Origin: Crocinitomicaceae bacterium
Lineage (GTDB): Bacteria; Bacteroidota; Bacteroidia; Flavobacteriales_D; Crocinitomicaceae
DNA length: 64,000 nucleotides
Direction of reading: 5' to 3'
NCBI GenBank assembly: GCA_022447585.1
Contig: JAKVAR010000009.1
Span: forward strand, 679,133-743,132
The notes beneath the pieces were generated by a model. The model was not told where the DNA came from, searched no databases, and saw only the letters and a program-made list of their open reading frames with translations. The position numbers and the translations under genes were made by a program. Within the stretch, counting starts at the first letter, position 1, and each line of letters begins with the position of its first letter. This document shows positions 10,287 through 18,074 of this stretch, piece by piece.

Positions 10287-11656
10287 TATTTCTTTAATCT
10301 ATTGATTGCTTCTTCAATCGTCATTTTTTCTTGTTCTCCTGAATGCATATTCTTGATCATAACACATCCTTCATCAATTTCATTCTGCCCTACTAAAGCG
10401 ATGTTTTTCACCCCTGAATCGTTAGCATACTTCATCTGTTTCTTCATCTTGGCAGCAGATGGATACAGCTCACAAGAAATACCTGCATCACGAACTTTCT
10501 TAACTAAGCTCAAGCAGTGCAACTCTTCTGTAGCTCCAAAATTGATGAATAATAAATCCAAACTATGATCAACTTCAGTAGGGAAAAGTTCAAGTTCGTT
10601 CAAGACATCATAAATTCGATCAGCTCCGAATGAAACTCCAACACCAGACACATTCTTTAATCCAAAGATTCCGGTAAGGTCATCATAACGACCACCACCG
10701 CAAATACTGCCCATTTTAACACCATTCGCTTTCACTTCAAAAATTGCTCCGGTATAATAATTTAATCCTCGAGCAAGGGTAACATCAAATTCAACTTTAG
10801 CTCTTTTAAGACCTAACATCTCAACTCGATCAAGCACAAATTCCAACTCTTCAATCCCTTTGATTCCAATCTCACTATCAGCTAAATACGTTTTAATTTG
10901 TGCCAATCGTTCCTTCGTATTTCCCTGAATATTGAAAAGAGGTTTAATTTTATCTAATGCAGCTTCAGAAACCCCCTTCTCATTGAGTTCCTTAACCACA
11001 CCATCAATTCCAACTTTATCCAATTTGTCGATAGCTACAGTAATCTGAATCAATTTATCCGATTCTCCACTAACTTCTGCTATACCAGAAAGTATTTTTC
11101 TATTGTTAATTTTTATTGTAAAATCAGGAATATCTAGATTTGTTAATACTTCATCAAACAACAATACATAATCAACTTCATACAGTAAAGAATCACTGCC
11201 CACTACATCAGCATCGCATTGATAAAACTCCTGATACCTTCCATGCTGAGGTCTATCTGCTCGCCAAACGGGTTGAATTTGGAATCTTTTGAATGGAAAG
11301 CTAATTTCATTTTGATGTTGCACAACAAAACGGGCAAAAGGTACCGTCAAATCATAACGCAATGCCTTTTCTGACAAAGAATTTGAAAATCTAGGTAGAT
11401 TTCCATCTTCCAACGCTTGTAAATCAGCTTTTTTAACTTTATCTCCTGAGTTTAATATTTTAAAAATCAGTCGATCACCTTCCTCTCCATATTTTCCAAG
11501 AAGCGTATTTGACAATTCAAATGACGGTGTTTCTATTGGAGCAAATCCAAAGGTTTGAAACGACTTTTTAATCGTATCAAAAATATACGTTCTTTTAGCA
11601 ACATCCGCAGGTAAGAAATCTCTTGTACCTTTAGGGATTGAGGGTTTTTGAGCCAT
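10286..11656 (-). CDS. hisS: Histidine--tRNA ligase
   Basis: A 456-residue class II aminoacyl-tRNA synthetase. The start KGTRDFLP is the typical HisRS N-terminus. Motif 2 is around RADRPQHGRYQEFYQCDAD. The histidine-specific motifs RGLNYYTGAIFEV and the glycine-rich GSICGGGRYDDL are present, followed by a C-terminal anticodon-binding domain (about 370-456). It charges tRNA-His in the cytoplasm. A -7 box, TAACTTTG, lies 18 bases ahead of the ATG. The gene leads a two-gene operon with hutH, so synthesis of the enzyme that uses histidine and the one that degrades it may be linked. Confidence 0.96.
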   Translation of the reverse strand: MAQKPSIPKGTRDFLPADVAKRTYIFDTIKKSFQTFGFAPIETPSFELSNTLLGKYGEEGDRLIFKILNSGDKVKKADLQALEDGNLPRFSNSLSEKALRYDLTVPFARFVVQHQNEISFPFKRFQIQPVWRADRPQHGRYQEFYQCDADVVGSDSLLYEVDYVLLFDEVLTNLDIPDFTIKINNRKILSGIAEVSGESDKLIQITVAIDKLDKVGIDGVVKELNEKGVSEAALDKIKPLFNIQGNTKERLAQIKTYLADSEIGIKGIEELEFVLDRVEMLGLKRAKVEFDVTLARGLNYYTGAIFEVKANGVKMGSICGGGRYDDLTGIFGLKNVSGVGVSFGADRIYDVLNELELFPTEVDHSLDLLFINFGATEELHCLSLVKKVRDAGISCELYPSAAKMKKQMKYANDSGVKNIALVGQNEIDEGCVMIKNMHSGEQEKMTIEEAINRLKK

Positions 11657-11674
11657 TCAAATTTAATTTGTGAG

Positions 11675-11682
11675 CAAAGTTA
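11675..11682 (-). promoter_or_regulatory. -7 promoter element of hisS-hutH
   Basis: On the minus strand TAACTTTG matches TAnnTTTG, 18 bases before the hisS ATG. The -33 region does not match well. Confidence 0.45.
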
Positions 11683-11698
11683 ATAAAAGCCATGAATT

Positions 11699-12742
11699 TT
11701 ATTGAAGTTTTGATTTACCTAGCCACCTTAAAACATTATCATACCAAATCTTATCAGCTTCGTCTTGTTCAAGAATATCCACTTCTACCGCAAAATCAAT
11801 TACACGACCTGGATAAGAATTTGCTACACCTTCCATCTCCCCTAAAGGATAAGGATCATCTAACCCCGCAACAATTTGATCTGAACCAACTCTGGTCTTC
11901 AACAACTGTAGCGTATACGAATCATGAACAAGCGTATCGAAAAACAAATTTTTATGTCCTAACGAACCTCGTGGATCTTCTGCGTCTTCAAACAAGTCTG
12001 GGCGACCATCATAACCTTGTAGTCTTCTTCCATAATTTGCTTGTCCTAACATACATCCATGTGCGAAACAAGTTCGAATATCTGGGAATTTATGAGTAAA
12101 ATCTTTCAACGTATACATATGTAATGTATCCGCTGTTTGCGCCATCATCCAAACCAGGTGAAACCTCCAGTATACATCTTTAAGCTTCACCATCTTTTGG
12201 CCATCATAGGGATGAATCTCAATGGCTAATTTATACTTATTGGCTAGTTCAAAAATTGGCAAAACGCTATCATCTGCAACCGACAGCCATTCTTCGTTTT
12301 CATTTATGAAATGAGATGGTAAACAAAGTAAATTCATCCCTAACTTCGTCACACACCTTTCAATTTCATTTAATGCATCTTCAACAAATAAAGGTTGAAC
12401 AACAAAACCACAAGTAAACTTATCAGACCTTCTTTCCTGAACACTTGAATTGAAATTATTTTGCCAACGAATAGCATCAAAAGCGTCTTTTCTAGACCAA
12501 CCATTGCAATACAATTGAGATAGGTTTAACATTACCGCATGGTCAATACTATACTTATCCATCCACTCTAATTTTTCATTAAAGAAAAAACTAGAATCCG
12601 TAATTGGTCGAGACCAATCACCTTGGCGCATAAACTTCTTGTCATCATCAATTGAAAATAACTTCTTATCCCGCATAAATTTTGGAATTTCATTCGGTTC
12701 AGGCAATAAATGACCATGCCCGTTAATTTTCAATTTATTCAT
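11699..12742 (-). CDS. Amidohydrolase family protein related to ACMS decarboxylase
   Basis: A 347-residue metal-dependent TIM-barrel protein. The metal ligands of 2-amino-3-carboxymuconate-6-semialdehyde decarboxylase (ACMSD) can be matched: H9 and H11 (NGHGHLLP), H177 (IEIHP), the catalytic H228 (FAHGC) and an Asp in GLDDPYPLGE (about 295). The first four positions are numbered as in bacterial ACMSD. ACMSD acts in the kynurenine and 2-nitrobenzoate pathways, decarboxylating ACMS. No other kynurenine gene lies nearby, so the substrate is inferred from family and active site only. A -7-like TATTTTTG lies about 38 bases upstream (12781-12788). The gene stands alone between the ftsY terminator and hisS. 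Confidence 0.78.
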   Translation of the reverse strand: MNKLKINGHGHLLPEPNEIPKFMRDKKLFSIDDDKKFMRQGDWSRPITDSSFFFNEKLEWMDKYSIDHAVMLNLSQLYCNGWSRKDAFDAIRWQNNFNSSVQERRSDKFTCGFVVQPLFVEDALNEIERCVTKLGMNLLCLPSHFINENEEWLSVADDSVLPIFELANKYKLAIEIHPYDGQKMVKLKDVYWRFHLVWMMAQTADTLHMYTLKDFTHKFPDIRTCFAHGCMLGQANYGRRLQGYDGRPDLFEDAEDPRGSLGHKNLFFDTLVHDSYTLQLLKTRVGSDQIVAGLDDPYPLGEMEGVANSYPGRVIDFAVEVDILEQDEADKIWYDNVLRWLGKSKLQ

Positions 12743-12825
12743 AGTAAAATAGTCTTAATTAAGATTGAATTCATCTTGTTCAAAAATAAAGAAAAGCTTG
12801 TAATATTATATCACCATAATCACAA

Positions 12826-12853
12826 ATAAAAAAGGGAACGTACAACGCTCCCT
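12826..12853 (-). terminator. Rho-independent terminator of ftsY
   Basis: The stem AAAGGGA/TCCCTTT with an inner CG/CG pair and loop TACAA (12831-12853) is followed on the minus strand by a run of T (12826-12833). It lies 25 bases after the ftsY stop. Confidence 0.82.
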
Positions 12854-12878
12854 TTCCCTAAAATTTTGATTTCTCTTT

Positions 12879-13832
12879 TTATGAAAAAAGTGAATCCACG
12901 AATTCTTTTCTATTAAAAGGTTGCAAGTCATCAACACCTTCTCCCACCCCAATATATTTAACTGGAATTTTCATTTGATCAGAGATACCAATAACCACAC
13001 CACCCTTAGCAGTTCCATCCAATTTTGTAATTGCTAAAGCGTTTATATCTGTTGTAGCAGCAAATTGTTTAGCTTGTTCAAATGCATTTTGCCCAGTTGA
13101 ACCATCGAGCACAAGTAAAATTTCGTGAGGTGCAGAGGGTATAACTTTATCCATCACTCTTTTTATCTTACCTAACTCATTCATCAAGTTAACCTTGTTA
13201 TGAAGCCTTCCAGCCGTATCGATAATGACAACATCCGCATTTTGAGATTTTGCAGACTGTAGTGTATCGAAGGCAACTGAAGCCGGATCAGCCCCCATCC
13301 CTTGCTGCACTATAGGCACCCCTACTCTTTCTGACCAAATAATCAACTGATCAACAGCCGCGGCTCTAAATGTGTCAGCTGCACCAAGAACTACTCTATT
13401 ACCCGCCTGTTTAAACTGATTTGCCAATTTGCCAATTGTAGTCGTTTTTCCAACACCATTGACACCAACAACCATAATCACATGAGGGCCATCATTATGT
13501 TTAGGGACTGAAAAATCTACCGAATCAGATGAGTTATTCTCTTCAAGTAAGTTCGCAATTTCATCTTTAAGAACTGAATTTAACTCATCGACTCCCAAAA
13601 CTTTATCACGCGCCACACGCGCCTCAATTTTCTCAATTACCTTCAGCGTAGTTTCAACACCAACATCAGAAGTAATTAAAACTTCCTCTAAATCATCAAG
13701 AACATCAGCATCAACTTTTGATTTACCGACAACAGTTCTTGCTAACTTATTAAAGAAACTCGTTTTAGTCTTTTCAAGACCTTTGTTTAACGTTTCTTTT
13801 TTGTCTTTTGAAAAGAAATTAAATAATGCCAT
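12879..13832 (-). CDS. ftsY: Signal recognition particle receptor FtsY
   Basis: A 317-residue SRP-receptor GTPase. A short N domain (about 20-95) is followed by the NG GTPase domain: P-loop GVNGVGKTTTIGKLA, then DTFRAAAVDQL, DTAGR and TKLDGTAKGG. It lacks the long acidic A domain of the E. coli protein, which is common in this phylum. It receives SRP-ribosome complexes at the membrane. In-frame codons upstream (TTG TTA TTA GTT) extend the frame, but the ATG before MALFNFFSKDKKE is the natural start. It is the last gene of the rpmB-rpmG-DUF4295-ftsY block, separated from DUF4295 by a hairpin that may reduce read-through. Confidence 0.95.
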   Translation of the reverse strand: MALFNFFSKDKKETLNKGLEKTKTSFFNKLARTVVGKSKVDADVLDDLEEVLITSDVGVETTLKVIEKIEARVARDKVLGVDELNSVLKDEIANLLEENNSSDSVDFSVPKHNDGPHVIMVVGVNGVGKTTTIGKLANQFKQAGNRVVLGAADTFRAAAVDQLIIWSERVGVPIVQQGMGADPASVAFDTLQSAKSQNADVVIIDTAGRLHNKVNLMNELGKIKRVMDKVIPSAPHEILLVLDGSTGQNAFEQAKQFAATTDINALAITKLDGTAKGGVVIGISDQMKIPVKYIGVGEGVDDLQPFNRKEFVDSLFS

Positions 13833-13840
13833 AACTAATA

Positions 13841-13874
13841 ACAACAAAAGCTTCTACTCAATAAGTAGAAGCTT
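13841..13874 (-). terminator. Hairpin between DUF4295 and ftsY (terminator or attenuator)
   Basis: A perfect 11-base stem AAGCTTCTACT/AGTAGAAGCTT (13848-13858 and 13864-13874) has a 5-base loop. On the minus strand it is followed by TTGTTGTTA, a weak U-rich tract. It may partly end the ribosomal transcript before ftsY. Confidence 0.6.
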
Positions 13875-13898
13875 AAATTAAATAAGATGTAATTAGAA

Positions 13899-14054
13899 TT
13901 AGTTCTTAGAGAACCACTCTTTTACTTTATCATTGTGAACAATCTCTTCCTTAAAAGAGTATGATCCAGTCTTTTCAGACTTCACCATTTTGATCACTTT
14001 CGTATGCTCTTTTCCGCCACCTTTTTGTAAGGATGCTACTACTTTCTTTGCCAT
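13899..14054 (-). CDS. DUF4295 family small protein
   Basis: A 51-residue basic protein (MAKKVVASLQKGGGKEHTKV...VKEWFSKN). It matches the DUF4295 family, a short protein found in Bacteroidota next to the ribosomal protein genes rpmB and rpmG. The size, high lysine content and location suggest a ribosome-associated role, but this is an inference. The ATG at 14052-14054 lies nine bases after the rpmG stop, so it is translated from the same transcript. The gene is easy to miss because of its size. Confidence 0.85.
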   Translation of the reverse strand: MAKKVVASLQKGGGKEHTKVIKMVKSEKTGSYSFKEEIVHNDKVKEWFSKN

Positions 14055-14063
14055 GTCCTAGAA

Positions 14064-14246
14064 TTATTTAATTTCTTTATGAAGTGTGTAACGCTTCAAG
14101 ATTGGATTAAACTTTTTGATCTCCATTCTGTCTGGAGTGTTCTTCCTGTTCTTCGTTGTGATATAACGAGATGTACCTGCTACTCCAGATTGTTTGTGCT
14201 CAGTGCACTCCAAAATAACTTGAACTCTATTTCCTTTTTTTGCCAT
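14064..14246 (-). CDS. rpmG: 50S ribosomal protein L33
   Basis: A 60-residue protein starting [18 protein letters not shown] and ending RYTLHKEIK, with [14 protein letters not shown] in the centre, which is diagnostic for L33. It is a component of the large ribosomal subunit. The zinc-binding Cys pairs of some L33 proteins are absent, so this is the zinc-free form. An upstream in-frame TTG (14262-14264) would add six Lys-rich residues; the ATG at 14244-14246 fits the family length. It lies between rpmB and DUF4295. Confidence 0.96.
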   Translation of the reverse strand: MAKKGNRVQVILECTEHKQSGVAGTSRYITTKNRKNTPDRMEIKKFNPILKRYTLHKEIK

Positions 14247-14292
14247 TTTCTTTTTTTTATTCAACTACCATTTCACAATGGGTAGAAAACGT

Positions 14293-14529
14293 TTACTTTA
14301 TATATCCTTTAGCACGTGCTTCTTTAACACATGCACCAATACCTTTCTTATTGATTGTTCTCAACGCAGAAGTCGAAATTTTCAACGTAATGAATTCATT
14401 TTCCTCTGGAATAAAGAATTTCTTTGTTATTAAGTTCGGATAGAACTTACGTTTAGTTTTACGTTGTGAGTGAGAAACATTATTCCCAACCATTACCGAT
14501 TTTCCCGTGATTTGACAAACTCTTGACAT
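14293..14529 (-). CDS. rpmB: 50S ribosomal protein L28
   Basis: A 78-residue protein. MSRVCQITGKSVMVGNNVSH is followed by the basic segment QRKTKRKFYPNL and a C-terminal KGIGACVKEARAKGYIK, the family pattern of L28 in the large ribosomal subunit. It is the first gene of the rpmB-rpmG-DUF4295-ftsY block. A promoter with good spacing lies 36 bases upstream, in the gap after cinA. Confidence 0.96.
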   Translation of the reverse strand: MSRVCQITGKSVMVGNNVSHSQRKTKRKFYPNLITKKFFIPEENEFITLKISTSALRTINKKGIGACVKEARAKGYIK

Positions 14530-14564
14530 CTCTATTTATTTAATCTTATATTAAAAAGCGGTTG

Positions 14565-14596
14565 CAAAGAAACCACTAAATCGCCTAACTTCCAAG
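14565..14596 (-). promoter_or_regulatory. Promoter of the rpmB-rpmG-DUF4295-ftsY block
   Basis: On the minus strand CTTG (14593-14596), a 20-base spacer and TTTCTTTG (14565-14572) resemble TTTG-N19-TAnnTTTG with one mismatch in each box. It separates the ribosomal block from the lpxD-cinA operon. Confidence 0.5.
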
Positions 14597-14602
14597 TAAT
14601 AT

Positions 14603-15856
14603 TTACTTTTTTTCAGTATTTATTTCCAGTAGTTTACAACGGAGCAAATTTAAGGCTGATAAAACTGTCATCCTAATATTCCGTTCTCTAAAATCGCCAA
14701 AAAGAAACTTTCTTGCACTAACCCCCTCTGGGCCAGCAACTCCAACCCAAACCAAGCCTACTGGTTTTTCTTCTGAACCACCTCCAGGTCCTGCAATTCC
14801 AGATGTTGAGATACAATAATCTACACCAAGTTTCTCTCTTCCATTTTGAGCCATTTGTTTTACAACAGTTTCACTCACGGCGCCTTGTTGAATGATATCA
14901 TACTCATTGACACCTACAAAATTCGTTTTAACCTCATTTGCGTAACTTACAATACTACCTAAAAAATAAGAGGAAGATCCTTGCACATGTACAATCTCAC
15001 TAGCTACGGTTCCCCCAGTACAGCTTTCAACAGAGCCTAAAGTCATCTCTTTCTCTGTTAATAATCTACCTATAACTTCAGCCAAAGAATCATTCCCTTC
15101 ACCAAAAACATTCTCCGGAAACCTTTCATAAAGTTCATCTACAAAAGATGATATAATATCAATATCTCGCTGACTATCAGCTCCAGAAATCCTAAATCGA
15201 ACTAAACCAGCAGAAGGTAAATAAGCAAACTTCAACCCTGCTTCAACCAAGCTTTCTTCAATATCTGCTATGCGATCTGCGATGTATGATTCCCCTATCC
15301 CTTGAAATTGAAGTGTTCGATGATACAAAGCTTTAGATCCAAACTTTTCTTTTAGCAATGGAAAACCAGACTCAATTAAAATATGCTTCATTTCATGCGG
15401 AACACCAGGTAAACTAATAACAACCTTGCCTTCATAATCAAACCACATACCTGAAGCCGTGCCATGATCATTTCTCAACACCTTACATGATTTAGGCATT
15501 GCTGCTTGTTGCATATTCACGTCCAGCATACTTCGCCCACGTTTCTTGAAATAAGTAGTTACACGCTCTAAAACTTCTTGATTTATCTCTAATTCTGTAT
15601 TAAAGTATTTTGTGAGTGTATGTTTGGTAATATCATCTTTAGTCGGACCTAAACCACCCGTTATAACGACTGTATCAACACGAGACAGCGCTAAATCTAA
15701 TGCATTTACAATATCTGAAACTGTATCTTTTATGACCGTGCAAAAAGCAACTTTCACCCCTTGCTTAGCAAATTCAGAGCCGATCCAAGAAGCGTTTGTA
15801 TTAACTGTCTGACCGATTAAAAGTTCATCTCCAATACAAATCACCTCAACTTTCAT
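14603..15856 (-). CDS. cinA: CinA family competence/damage-inducible protein (NMN amidohydrolase domain)
   Basis: A 417-residue two-domain protein. The N-terminal MoaB/MogA-like domain (about 1-170) has CIGDELLIGQTVNTN and TGGLGPTKDD, and in CinA proteins hydrolyses ADP-ribose-type substrates. The C-terminal CinA domain (about 255-405) has the nucleophile motif ESCTGG and the signature STSGIAGPGGGSEEKPVG, and deamidates nicotinamide mononucleotide in pyridine-nucleotide recycling. Its ATG directly abuts the rlmD stop codon. It is the last gene of the lpxD-lpxC-lpxA-rlmD-cinA operon. Confidence 0.93.
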   Translation of the reverse strand: MKVEVICIGDELLIGQTVNTNASWIGSEFAKQGVKVAFCTVIKDTVSDIVNALDLALSRVDTVVITGGLGPTKDDITKHTLTKYFNTELEINQEVLERVTTYFKKRGRSMLDVNMQQAAMPKSCKVLRNDHGTASGMWFDYEGKVVISLPGVPHEMKHILIESGFPLLKEKFGSKALYHRTLQFQGIGESYIADRIADIEESLVEAGLKFAYLPSAGLVRFRISGADSQRDIDIISSFVDELYERFPENVFGEGNDSLAEVIGRLLTEKEMTLGSVESCTGGTVASEIVHVQGSSSYFLGSIVSYANEVKTNFVGVNEYDIIQQGAVSETVVKQMAQNGREKLGVDYCISTSGIAGPGGGSEEKPVGLVWVGVAGPEGVSARKFLFGDFRERNIRMTVLSALNLLRCKLLEINTEKK

Positions 15857-17287
15857 CTATATTTTTTTATATTTTGCTATTGACTCAATATGTCCCGTAT
15901 GCGGGAACTGATCGACTAATGATATTTTATCCAACCTATAACCCTCTTTCATTAAAGTATCCGTATCTCTGGCTTGCGTTGATGGATTACAACTAATATA
16001 AACGATATTATCGGCTCCTAACGCGATCACCTTTAAAAGCGTTTTAGGCGCAATACCTGCCCTTGGAGGATCGAGAATAACCGTTTTAATCTTACCGACA
16101 TAATTAGGATATTCTTTAAGGAATTTCCCTACGTCAGCTGCAAAAAAATCAATTCCAGATATGTTATTTCTTTCTGCATTTCTTCTTGCATCCAGAATCG
16201 CTTCTTCGACAATATCAACACCAACAATTTTCACATCAGCATTACGCGAAGTCAATATTTGACCAATTGTACCTGTCCCGCAAAACAAATCCATCACGAC
16301 ATCATTTGAAGCTAACTCTTCTTCAAAAACATAGTCTAAAGCTTTATTATATAACCTCTCCGCACTTTGAGGATTAGTTTGAAAAAAGCTCTCCATTGAA
16401 ATTTCAAAATCTAGACCTAATAAACGCTCAACAATAACTGGCTCTCCGAACAACAATTCACATTGACCGTTTTCAATTTTCGCTCGATCAGCAACATTAT
16501 CATTAACTGTGTGCTGTAAACCGGCAAGTCTATCTCCTAATTTACCTTTTAAAAAATCAGCAAACTCATTCACTTTAAAATCCTCTAAACCAACAGATGA
16601 CGTTACTAAATTAATTAACAACTTATCTTGATGAAAAGACTTTCGAACTACAATATGTCTAAAGAAGCCTGTTTTTTTGGGCGGATGCCAAGCAGGTAGA
16701 TTCGTTGACTTAAGGAACTCCCTTAACTCAGCAACGATAGTCTCCCATTGTGGATCAAACATTCCAGAAGGCTTACCCAATGATTCTACTTTCCACCAAG
16801 TTCCACGTCGCTTAAACCCAAGAGCAAAAGCATCATCAAGCTCATTACCTGTTTCTAAATCATGCTCTATAGATGAAAAACTATACTCCATTTTATTTCG
16901 ATAGAAATAATGTTCAGGCGAGCTAATAAATTCATCAAAGAAAACTTTCGGATTTTCTATATTACCGATTCGTCTAAAAATCTCTAAAGTAGATTCCTTC
17001 TTAACCCTTTCTTGCTCCAAAATTGGAACATAGATATAAGGCGCACCAGAAATCTCTTGATATTCAGAAATCTTTTCAATTGGTGATCTTTCTAAAACCT
17101 CTAACAATTTGGCTTCAGCATACCTTTTTCGCTTCTTAGCTATTCTAGCTTTAACTTTTTGACCTGGAAAGGAATTATCGACAAATATCACGTATTCACC
17201 ATTTTCAGTGGCCACTTTAGCAACACCTTTTCCTCCGAACGCATATCCGGTAATATCAACAGTAATTACGTCCGCACGCTTAAACAT
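15857..17287 (-). CDS. rlmD: 23S rRNA (uracil-C5)-methyltransferase, RlmD family
   Basis: A 476-residue protein. An N-terminal TRAM domain (about 1-65, with YAFGGKGVAKV) is followed by a central domain and a SAM-dependent methyltransferase domain (about 320-470): DLFCGTGTIGQIL, DPPRAGI and the catalytic cysteine in YISCNPSTQARD. It methylates a uridine in 23S rRNA or a tRNA; the exact target is inferred from the family. The four cysteines that hold the Fe-S cluster in E. coli RlmD are not seen: the corresponding stretch reads ISGAPYIYVPIL. It lies ten bases after lpxA and abuts cinA. Confidence 0.9.
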   Translation of the reverse strand: MFKRADVITVDITGYAFGGKGVAKVATENGEYVIFVDNSFPGQKVKARIAKKRKRYAEAKLLEVLERSPIEKISEYQEISGAPYIYVPILEQERVKKESTLEIFRRIGNIENPKVFFDEFISSPEHYFYRNKMEYSFSSIEHDLETGNELDDAFALGFKRRGTWWKVESLGKPSGMFDPQWETIVAELREFLKSTNLPAWHPPKKTGFFRHIVVRKSFHQDKLLINLVTSSVGLEDFKVNEFADFLKGKLGDRLAGLQHTVNDNVADRAKIENGQCELLFGEPVIVERLLGLDFEISMESFFQTNPQSAERLYNKALDYVFEEELASNDVVMDLFCGTGTIGQILTSRNADVKIVGVDIVEEAILDARRNAERNNISGIDFFAADVGKFLKEYPNYVGKIKTVILDPPRAGIAPKTLLKVIALGADNIVYISCNPSTQARDTDTLMKEGYRLDKISLVDQFPHTGHIESIAKYKKI

Positions 17288-17297
17288 AAATATATGA

Positions 17298-18074
17298 TTA
17301 GATCATTCCTCTAATGATTCCTTTGTCTGAATTTGAAATAAAATCTAAAATTTGATTCCGTGTTTCGGAAGGAGGAATCTGTTCTGTTATTGCTTCTACA
17401 CCTTTTGAGACATTATTATTCATCACGTATAGAATACGATAAATATCTTCTATTTCTTTGACATGCTCATCGTTAAAACCTCTACGACGCAACCCTATTG
17501 AATTAACTCCAGCAAACCCCAATGGCTCCCGTGCCGCCTTGACAAATGGCGGAATATTCTTACGAACTAAAGAACCTCCACCAACGAAAGCATGTGCTCC
17601 AACATGAATAAATTGCTGAGTCCCAACTTTGCCTTCAAGAATGGCAAAGTCATCAATTACATTATGCCCCGCCAAACCAACAAAGCTAGCTAGAATTACA
17701 TTATCTCCTATTTGGCAATCATGCGCCACATGAACATAAGTCATAAGAAGGCAATTACTACCAATCGTAGTCTTCCACTTATCTTTTGTACCCCTGTGAA
17801 TTGTAACACACTCACGAATGACTGTATTATTTCCAATTTCAACATAAGTATCTTCACCCTCAAACTTAAGATCTTGAGGCTCTACTCCAATTATTGCTCC
17901 AGGAAACACCTCACAATTACTCCCGATTATTGTTCCAGGATAAATAGTAACATTAGGATGGATTTTAGTACCATCCCCAATTGTTACATTTTCATAGATT
18001 GTGGAAAATGATTCAACAACTACGTTGACTCCAAGTTTTACTTTAGGAGAAATATTTGCGAGATTACTTATCAT
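17298..18074 (-). CDS. lpxA: Acyl-ACP--UDP-N-acetylglucosamine O-acyltransferase
   Basis: A 258-residue left-handed beta-helix protein with hexapeptide repeats through about residue 190 (for example IGDGTKIHPNVTIYPGTIIG). The catalytic histidine lies in the HDCQIGDNV segment, and the family-specific GLAGHNVIDDFA and NSIGLRRRGF are present. It performs the first step of lipid A synthesis, 3-O-acylation of UDP-GlcNAc, in the cytoplasm. Its ATG overlaps the lpxC/fabZ stop (ATGA), so translation is coupled. Confidence 0.96.
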   Translation of the reverse strand: MISNLANISPKVKLGVNVVVESFSTIYENVTIGDGTKIHPNVTIYPGTIIGSNCEVFPGAIIGVEPQDLKFEGEDTYVEIGNNTVIRECVTIHRGTKDKWKTTIGSNCLLMTYVHVAHDCQIGDNVILASFVGLAGHNVIDDFAILEGKVGTQQFIHVGAHAFVGGGSLVRKNIPPFVKAAREPLGFAGVNSIGLRRRGFNDEHVKEIEDIYRILYVMNNNVSKGVEAITEQIPPSETRNQILDFISNSDKGIIRGMI

